Shown piece after piece: positions 57,376-64,000 of a stretch of 64,000 nt of DNA (position 1 is its first letter; the number at the start of each line of letters is the position of its first letter). Both the position numbers and the translations under genes were made by a program. The stretch lies in assembly GCA_051294375.1 (NCBI GenBank), contig CM119264.1, positions 31,501,477 to 31,565,476 of the forward strand. The letters run 5' to 3'. This DNA comes from Paraspadella gotoi. Lineage: Eukaryota; Chaetognatha. Under the pieces are notes generated by a model, which saw nothing but the letters and a program-made list of their open reading frames with translations, searched no databases and was not told where the DNA came from.

Positions 57376-57665
57376 GTCAACCGGTGGCTCATTGAGTAAA
57401 GGCGTCAGCTCAAGACCAGTTGGTACTGCGTTCAATCCCAACTCGCTACTTACCCTGCGGGAATCGTGATAGCCGTAGCCACTGTGGGGGCATGGAAAAC
57501 CTTCAAGCTTGGTAATCAGAAAACCAGGCTTGAAGGTTTTCCATGCCCCCAAGGCTACTTCCGGCCATCTTTACGCTTCCGGCAAAGTAGGTACCGGGTT
57601 GTGATAGAAAACGGTATTTAGTGGTCATGAGCTGATGGCTTTACTCGATGAGCTACCTGGTCAAT
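57376..57665. mobile_element. Two SINE-like heads in inverted arrangement
   Basis: On plus, 57376-57500 starts tcaaccggtggctcattgag and holds gcgttcaatcccaactcg (B-box-like). From about 57520 the inverse begins, ending in ctcgatgagctacctggtca, the complement of a second head. The two halves meet at caagcttggt/aaccaggcttg near 57508-57533 and both carry the string catggaaaaccttcaagc or its complement. Probably two tRNA-derived SINE copies inserted head to head, or one foldback. Confidence 0.55.
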
Positions 57666-58625
57666 TGAATGTTTGATTCTTATAGGCGTTTAAAAAAAAT
57701 GGACAGCTTTCCAAAATTATTACATATCTTCTATGGTAGAACGAATCGAATTTTATGTAAGTGTTGTAAACTCATTAGCTTTTTACGAAAACTTTTGTCC
57801 TTACTATCTAGGGAAAAAGTTTATCACATTTAAAAATAAAGGATATCTACTCAAAACTTGTTTGATTAAAAACCTGAATTGGTTTTCAAATCTACATTGA
57901 ATTTAAGTTTTTAGAATCATCGCATGCACTATGTAATTATTGATTAAAAACGTTTTCAATAAAAAAATATATACTGAACTTGATCCCAAATTCGACATTT
58001 TTAAACTATATTCAATTTTTTATAGTAGATTTCTTATATTTTTTATAGGTCAAATCGTTTAGAAGTTAGAGGCAAAAAATATTGTTACTTCAAATGAAAA
58101 ATGTCAAAAAATATATTTCGTTTTCCACCATTTTAGGTATGTATTTAGTTATTTATTTTTATTTCGAATAGAGTTAGTTATTTTTTGTTTGTTTTTAATT
58201 TGGTAATGCTAAAGGCCTTGCACATCTTTTTGGTTCAAAAAAGTATTATTATAGCTTTCAGAAAAGAGAGAAAGATGTGCAACATCATCATCAGGGCTGA
58301 AAGAATTGCGTTAAAGATGTGAAAAAATATTTCACTTTCATACTGCAATTTGCTATATGAGAGCATGCCCAGAAAAATGCAGGCAGTAATCAATGCCACG
58401 GAAGAGCATACCAAATATTGAGAAAGTTTCACCCATATTTTATATACTTTTTATTGAATACATGATTTATGTGATATACTTTTTTCCGAGATAGTAATTT
58501 CAAAGTTTAAGCGACGATGACGACGACGACGATGACGACGACCAAAAGGATAAAAGACGACGACTTAAAAGTTTTCATTCGCGGAATTCATGAAGAAAAT
58601 TGTCTGTTCCAAAACTATCTTTCAC
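57666..58625. other. AT-rich intron DNA with a GAC run
   Basis: Nothing gene-like except a (GAC/GAT)n stretch at 58512-58566 in a 61-codon open frame without a convincing acceptor. Confidence 0.45.
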
Positions 58626-58627
58626 TC

Positions 58628-58640
58628 TGCCAGAACTGCC

Positions 58641-58684
<44 letters not shown>
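58628..58684. repeat. (CT)n microsatellite
   Basis: About 28 CT units. Confidence 0.95.
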
Positions 58685-58688
<4 letters not shown>

Positions 58689-58859
58689 ATCCGTCATTTT
58701 AACTTGCTGAAACGGGCTAACAGAACTGCCAGTTTTGTGTTAATCCAAATTTAATCATTTTTACTAACCCGTTCACCACAGTTCAAAAAATATATTTATA
58801 TCTATATGAAATTAAAATATTCAAAGCAAAATTAAACATTTATTGTTTAATCTGTTTTT

Positions 58860-59652
58860 TTCCTCCTACTTCTTCCTCCTGCTTCTTCCTCCTCTTCCCC
58901 CTCCCTATCTCTCTCTATCCTCCCTATATCCTCCCTCTATCCTCCATCCCTCCCTCTATCTTCCTTCTATCTTCCCTCTATCCGCCCTTTATCATTCCTT
59001 TATCCTCCATCCCTCCCTCTATCTTCCCTCTTTCCTCCCTCTATCCTCTTTCTCTTCCTCTATCCTCCCTCCCTCCCTATATCCTCCCTCTATCCTCCAT
59101 CCCTCCCTATATCCTCAATCTCTTCCTCTATCCTCCCTTTATCCTTCATCCCTCCGTCTATCTTCCCTCTATCCTCCCTCTATCCTTTATCTCTTCCCCT
59201 ATGCTCCCTCCCTCCCTCTATCCTCCATCCCTCCCTCTATCCTCTTTCCCTTCCTCTATTCACCATCCCTTCCTTTATCCTCCCTCTATTTGCCCTCTAT
59301 CCTCCACTCCTCCTTCTACCCTCCCTCTCTCCTCTCTCTATCTACTATCCGTTCCTCTATCCTCCCTCTCTCCCTCTATCCTCTCTCTATCCTCCCTCTA
59401 TCTTCCAACCCTCCCACTATCCTCTATCCTTTCCTCTATCCTCCCTCTATCCTCCATCACTCCCTCTATATTCCTTCTATCCTCCCTATATCTTCCCTCT
59501 ATTCTTCCCTCTATCCTCCATCCCTTCTCTATCCTCCCTCTACCTTCCCTCTATCCCTCCCTCTATCCTCTCTCTATCCTCTATCCTCCCTCCTCCCTCT
59601 ATTCTCCATCCCTTCCTCTATCCTCCCTCTATCCTCCCCCTAACCTCCCCCC
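58860..59652. repeat. 780-bp pyrimidine minisatellite (cctctatcctcc) reaching a splice acceptor
   Basis: 12-bp-based array of ccctctatcctcc that continues to the acceptor ctcccccccag of the next exon. The two long ORFs in it (266 and 192 codons) are Ser/Leu/Pro/Tyr repeat translations. Confidence 0.92.
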
Positions 59653-59654
59653 AG

Positions 59655-59775
59655 CGCGGCCTCATCTTCCACCCAGAGGAAATCCCAGATCCGTCTCAAG
59701 GCAGCCTTTTGGCGCCGCGGCTGGGCGGCGTCGGCTGCGGCGGCGGCGGCTGCGAACTCGACTCTGGAGTCGCAG
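59655..59775 (+). CDS. Ig-superfamily receptor, first cytoplasmic exon
   Basis: 121-nt exon, acceptor cccccag (AG at 59653-59654), donor gca-g|gtaaaa at 59776. It starts in phase 0, matching the transmembrane exon, and ends with one base. It encodes RGLIFHPEEIPDPSQGSLLA, then PRLGGVGCGGGGCELDSGVA. The reading lacks known signalling motifs; the Gly run comes from a GGC repeat. GC content is high compared with the flanking intron. Confidence 0.85.
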
Positions 59776-59998
59776 GTAAAAATCATCTCTTATTAAATGT
59801 GGAATTAATATGGAAAAGAAAAAGAAAAAGATGATTTGTTTATCTTAAAAGTGAAACACATTTGAGGAAAAATGTATATGCGTTTTGAAAGCATCAGTTC
59901 AGTAAAGATATGCAATTTATATTGGATGTACAAATTTCATGTAATATGTAATCATATATATATAATGAAAGATAAAATTAAAAGAAAACAGTTTAAAT

Positions 59999-60000
<2 letters not shown>

Positions 60001-60024
<24 letters not shown>
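60001..60024 (+). promoter_or_regulatory. CT microsatellite as polypyrimidine tract
   Basis: About 12 CT units immediately before the acceptor tctctttcag of the exon at 60035. Confidence 0.6.
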
Positions 60025-60030
<6 letters not shown>

Positions 60031-60034
60031 TCAG

Positions 60035-60141
60035 GCGTAGGGGCTGGACAAATGACTCTTTCTTCTTCGGGATTTTCTCCTGGACTCACAACAATTCCTT
60101 TAACTCAATACAGCCTCACGATTCACGCGGATCAAGCGCTG
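60035..60141 (+). CDS. Ig-superfamily receptor, second cytoplasmic exon
   Basis: 107-nt exon, acceptor ctctttcag (AG at 60033-60034), donor ctg|gtgaga at 60142, ends in phase 0. Two leading bases complete Gly. It encodes VGAGQMTLSSSGFSPGLTT and IPLTQYSLTIHADQAL. The tyrosine in TQYSLT does not fit a strict ITIM or endocytic YxxPhi motif. Confidence 0.85.
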
Positions 60142-60178
60142 GTGAGAAGAAAGATGTGAATATTGTCAACATTAACTG

Positions 60179-60285
60179 GGTTGGCCTTGTGATATGATTG
60201 GTCGTCCACTTAGGTCGCTAAGTCCGTGATTGGTCAAATGTTTGATGATATAAAATTACAATAACCAATCACGTAAAAGGTAATT
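60179..60285. repeat. Small inverted element with gattggtc/accaatc ends
   Basis: Matches 53512-53612 in its end words (ccttgtgatatgattggtc, taaccaatcacgta). Confidence 0.45.
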
Positions 60286-60429
60286 AAAGTCCTATTCAAT
60301 TTTTAAAAACTTTATGCTACTTAATTATCAATAAATTGCTGAACTATTTTTTGTAAGAGGGAAGCCATAATTCACCATAAACTTTAAGTTATGAGACAAG
60401 AAAGGTTGTTTCATGAAAGAAAGTCTTAA

Positions 60430-60679
60430 GGCAACAGCCGGTTTGCCTGTCTTGCCCATTGGGATGGGGCATCTCACTGTTGACTTTGGGGGCTTCCGAC
60501 CCTCAGTGACGCCTCCAGTCACTGGCGCGGTTACCCTAGGACGGTCTCGCTTTACCAACGCAGAGGGAAGTCGTTAGGACTGTTGAGGGAACACTACGCC
60601 GAATGGTGTGTTCCCCCTCTGAGCCAATGGATTTGGCTGAACGATGGTGGACGTGAGGCGGTGTGATATACCGCCACAG
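60430..60679. repeat. GC-rich structured repeat, copy 3
   Basis: Same element as 50622-50873, here in the last intron, about 8 kb from the other two. The CAGTGAC/GTCACTG stem and the final GGCGGT/ACCGCC stem are intact; the first stem has one mismatch. Confidence 0.75.
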
Positions 60680-60744
60680 TATAATGTATATTTTGTTTGT
60701 ATCAATTTCATTTTAACATTCTATTTTCCCCATTTTTCCTTCAG

Positions 60745-60927
60745 GATTTAAGATCGAATCAGTTCATAGAATTGACTTCAAATGAACTTCGCTCGAATCA
60801 ATTTCCCGACATTTCGGCCGACGTTTATGCCGAATCGATCTTTGCTGCCCGACATGATGTGATGGCATCGCGTCCCGTTCTCTTACCGACAAACGACGAC
60901 GACGAAGACTCGTTGCCGACAAAATGA
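60745..60927 (+). CDS. Ig-superfamily receptor, last coding exon with stop
   Basis: Acceptor tttccttcag (AG at 60743-60744); phase 0 matches the exon before. 60 codons and TGA at 60925-60927. It encodes DLRSNQFIELTS and NELRSNQFPDIS (the motif LRSNQF appears twice), ADVYAESIFAARHDV, MASRPVLLPT, an acidic run from a GAC repeat (NDDDEDS) and the C-terminus LPTK. No PDZ-binding consensus is evident at the end. The tail totals about 137 residues over three exons. Confidence 0.9.
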   Translation, partial: DLRSNQFIELTSNELRSNQFPDISADVYAESIFAARHDVMASRPVLLPTNDDDEDSLPTK

Positions 60928-61048
60928 AAGAAATTTACCGACAACGGATGTTCAAGACCGACAATATTAATGAGAACTAAAGCTGACAAACAATATTGAT
61001 ATCAAATTTGTCAACCACTAAAGTTTAATCTTTTTTTAAGGTTATAAA

Positions 61049-61054
61049 AATAAA
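61049..61054 (+). terminator. Candidate polyadenylation signal AATAAA
   Basis: First AATAAA after the stop, 122 bases downstream, in an AT-rich 3' flank. Another AATAAA-like word is near 61098. Such words are common in AT-rich DNA, so support is moderate. Confidence 0.45.
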
Positions 61055-61099
61055 TGATAAAAGACGTGTAATTTTTTTTAATTTTTCAGGAATTTTTAA

Positions 61100-61640
61100 A
61101 TAAAAGTAAATTTTAATGAGGACACCTACGCTTTGTCGTATGTCACGTTTATGATCAATCGTAAATTCAAAATTAATATTTTTTTGTTTTCAGTCGTTCC
61201 TGTTCCCTTCTTCTTCTTCTTCCTCCTCCTCCTCCTCCTCCTCCTCCTCCTTCTCATTCCTGTCGATATCATTCCCCTGTTCTCATTCTTTAGATAAAAC
61301 CGTTTGTCGCATTTTTTTGTTGCAAAGTGTTTAATGTAAGAATGTATTACAAACAAGATTCTCATGTCATTCCACATTTTCTTTTCTTTTTTCATAAAAG
61401 TTAGAAAATTGAAATCTAGTATCGTTAGAAATTAAACAACATTTAGTATTCTACTAATCGAGGCAACGAAATAATCTTTTTTTAACTGTGATATTTTTAC
61501 ATGAATGTCTACAACAAAGTATATATATAATTCAAATTGACTTTCGCTTAGTTATGCTTCTTTAATTTTACCTTGTTAAAAAATCTTCAGGTTTTGACGC
61601 AATAAAACAAAAGTCTGATTTATAAAACGAAAGACTGATC
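61100..61640. other. 3' flank with (CTT/CCT)n
   Basis: AT-rich, with a TTC/TCC run at 61206-61253; no further exon is recognised. Confidence 0.5.
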
Positions 61641-61667
61641 CTGGCCAGTATGTCATTCTCCGAAACT

Positions 61668-61785
61668 ACCCGCCCCCTGGTGTGAAGCTTGGAGCGCCCC
61701 GCGGGGCGGCCTACTGGGGCGCTCCCAGAGGGACAAAAACTTTTATGCACTGGGGCTACCTCTATTAGGGTAGTGGAGGACGGAA
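61668..61785. repeat. GC-rich hairpin patch next to a gap
   Basis: ggagcgccccgcggggcggc and ctactggggcgctcc can fold back on each other (ggagcgccc/ggggcgctcc). The patch ends at a 10-N gap (61786-61795). Confidence 0.5.
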
Positions 61786-61929
61786 NNNNNNNNNNAATTT
61801 TAATGGGAACAGCATTATTGTGTTAAAATATTTTTTTACAAAAATGTTCTGAACCATGAGTAATTCGCTAATTAATATTATTATATTGCTATATAATGTA
61901 AAAATTTTTTGATATTTTAAGTTTTTTTA

Positions 61930-62365
61930 ATTGATTCTGATAGATCTTAAAAAGTTAAGCAAAAAATATAATTACATTTTTTTAAAATTTTGATGTTTTA
62001 TTACTAAAAATTGGTGAAAACTTTTAAAATCATCAGATGATGATGATGATGATGATTTTTTAAGGTTTTTCCCAATTTTAACCCACTTATCGTCAAAATA
62101 TTTAAAAAAGAATTATACTTTGTGTAGATAACTTTTCATAAGCTATTTTAATCTGCTTTTATAAATGCAAAATTCCAAAAAAAAATTTTGACATTTCCTA
62201 TCTATAAATAAATATTAAAAAATTAATTACTAATGCTTATAGCCATTTTAGAACATTTTGGTCCATTGAAAGTTTTCTCAGAAATGTATGAAGTTTCATT
62301 TGGAAAGGTTCCCAAATCAAACTTCTGACCCACCCCATTGACAAAGTTTGGCTCCAATTAGGGGT
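61930..62365. repeat. AT-rich dispersed repeat, copy 2
   Basis: Counterpart of 37567-38030 with the same (GAT)n spot (62037-62056) and the same end (catttggaaaggttcccaaa, cttctgacccacccc). Confidence 0.7.
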
Positions 62366-62600
62366 AATCCTTTGCAAGATCATTTAAAACCCCAAGTGGC
62401 TAGAAATTATATATCCCTTAGGACTGCATTATCTTTTTATTCTTTATTAATATTTCATATCAATTTTTTTTTATAATTAGATAAATATTTTAAATTTTAA
62501 AAAAATTATAAAAAAATAAATTAAAAAAAATATCTGTCTATAATCTAGCTCCCACTGAATGATTGCCCGCAGGGTCCGCCCCTTCGGTTTCCCAGCAAGG
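62366..62600. other. AT-rich DNA
   Basis: No features recognised. Confidence 0.4.
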
Positions 62601-62644
62601 AGGATATTCTGAGCGATAACATATCTTTATCCTACCGGTACAAC

Positions 62645-62725
62645 TAGAGGCTAATCACTGGCCAAATTAAAGACAATCAAAGGCCAATCAGAGGCCAATC
62701 AGTGGCTAAACTGAAAACAATCAGA
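62645..62725. repeat. Short tandem repeat aggccaatcag
   Basis: Five to six units of about 12-20 bp containing CCAAT (ggctaatcactggccaaatt, aggccaatcagaggccaatc). Confidence 0.7.
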
Positions 62726-62828
62726 GGACATTATGGACTTATTAGAGAACAATCTCAAGCCAAATTTCTTTATTCATAGAATAAAAAAAAAGAAATAATG
62801 ATAAGAAAAGAAGAAAGAGAAGAAGTAA

Positions 62829-62830
62829 CG

Positions 62831-62873
<43 letters not shown>

Positions 62874-62885
62874 GAGAAGAGAAGA
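62829..62885. repeat. (GA)n microsatellite
   Basis: GA run with a few AA interruptions. Confidence 0.9.
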
Positions 62886-62889
62886 AGCA

Positions 62890-63680
62890 ACGGACCATAA
62901 ACGGATGAACTGGATTGAAAATTCTCCAGGATCGAAAAACCTGTTGATTAAATCCTGTTTAAAATCATGTTTCATATCATACACAGTTTATCTTAAATCT
63001 TTTATACTTAGGTTCTTTAATTCTTTACTATTTAAAATATTTAAATATATCTTTTCAGCAACCTCAATGCATGTGGCAAAAAAGCAATACCAGTTAATAT
63101 TTTCTCAGATGTTTAAGCTTTATGTTAAATAACATTTTTAAATCTTCCTCAGAGCTTATCTAAGCCAAAGAATTCGTTTTAAAAATAACAAATATATTTA
63201 TGATATGACTTGTGTCAGTCAAGTCAGCTTAATTTTGAAGACAAATTATTTAAATTAAAAATCAAAATCTTGTTTTCAAATTTTCACTGAAAAGAGAAAC
63301 TGGTTTTAAGAAATGCCTTGGTTGAATAAGTCTTTTGATTAACCTCAAGCTTAATTATCTTTCTATTATTGTTGTTTTGGTTCTTTTTAATTCAATTATA
63401 TCGTTCATTATATATATATAGCGTAACTATCAACTAAAACTAAAAACAAGGAAATGGACATAAGCAAGTAATTAGAACACATAACTGATAACAAAGGATA
63501 TTTTATTTACTGAGTTCATAATTACAAATCATTTATTGCTCACTCGTTTATCAAAACCGATAAAAAAAGCTGAATTAAACAATACTTACAAATAGGAAAT
63601 AAATTTCCAAAACTTTTCTCTAACAGCTCTATAGAAAGGACAGAAATTCTTACTTATGATTAAGCGCCCAAAAAACAAAC
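62890..63680. other. AT-rich DNA, nothing recognised
   Basis: No coding signal or repeat unit apart from a short (AT)n at 63410. Confidence 0.45.
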
Positions 63681-63684
63681 TCGG

Positions 63685-63858
63685 AAAAAAAAGATAAGAA
63701 AAAAGAAAGAAAATAAAAGAAAAGAAAAAAGAAGGCAAGAGAAAAGAAGAGAAAAAAATAGAGAAGAAGAGAAAATAAAAAAGAAAAGAAGAAAAGAAAA
63801 GAAAAGAAAAGAAAAGAAAAGAAAAGAAAAGAAAAGAAAAGAAGAGAAAAAAAAGAGA
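63685..63858. repeat. (AAAAG)n purine tract
   Basis: Pure gaaaa pentamers at about 63783-63842 with degraded purine flanks. Minus-strand ORFs (FLFFSFLFFS) are repeat translations. Confidence 0.92.
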
Positions 63859-64000
63859 TGAGAGAGTTTCCTCGAAGTCACGAGTCAATGACTCAAAGTC
63901 AAAAATGAAATTAAGATCGAAAAATTTGATGACAAAAAAGAGAAATTTAATTAGGAAGATGAAGAGGACGGGGAATGTGGGGGAGAGGGAGAGGAAAAGG

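Noticed and set aside
58843-59643. 266-codon ORF with regular Pro-Ser-Leu-Tyr words
   Set aside because: Translation of the cctctatcctcc array; other frames are equally open.

Overview
The window is AT-rich, intron-rich eukaryotic DNA from an animal, with long GA/CT, GAC/CGA and pyrimidine or purine tracts covering a large share of it. An invertebrate is very likely. That microsatellite density is known from malacostracan crustaceans such as penaeid shrimps, but this assignment is inference and no species marker was seen. There are eleven runs of N, several of exactly 10 or 25, so this is a scaffold. Its duplicated blocks differ mostly by one-base indels, as expected of poorly polished long-read sequence. 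There is no sign of prokaryotic gene layout, operons, CRISPR, rRNA or canonical tRNA genes.

One gene can be supported. It is a plus-strand, multi-exon gene for a type I membrane protein of the immunoglobulin superfamily, spanning at least 3939-60927. Exons, with the number of bases of a split codon carried over each junction, are: 3939-4099 (ends 0), 5247-5391 (ends 1), 10353-10459 (probable; ends 0), 12303-12529 (ends 1), 52287-52581 (ends 2), 53716-54059 (ends 1), 54716-54903 (transmembrane; ends 0), 59655-59775 (ends 1), 60035-60141 (ends 0), 60745-60927 (stop). All junctions are phase-compatible except 10459/12303, which is off by one base. The product reads as four Ig-like domains, one transmembrane helix and a tail of about 137 residues. 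The signal peptide and the start of Ig1 were not found with confidence and probably lie in or upstream of the gapped first 3.4 kb.

Layout: 1-3.9 kb holds minisatellites, gaps and a hairpin-ended repeat element. 3.9-12.5 kb holds the exons of Ig1, Ig2 and half of Ig3, between purine/pyrimidine tracts, a palindromic TA-flanked MITE and a 78-bp satellite. 12.5-52.3 kb is one intron of about 39.8 kb. It contains an array of copied exon ends, MITEs, a 1.17-kb tandem duplication, a block of up to 7.4 kb present three times (25.9-30.0, 30.1-37.6 and 39.8-47.2 kb), and a 2-kb duplication that copied the 5' part of the next exon. 52.3-60.9 kb holds the remaining Ig, transmembrane and tail exons. 61-64 kb is 3' flank.

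The most unusual feature is that two exons (ending at 12529 and 52581) have their last few codons together with the splice donor copied in tandem into the following intron, 4 and 12 times in total. A third array at 1-300 repeats a near-consensus donor. Together with CT microsatellites ahead of acceptors and GA arrays after donors, this suggests that splice-site neighbourhoods have been seeds for satellite growth in this gene.
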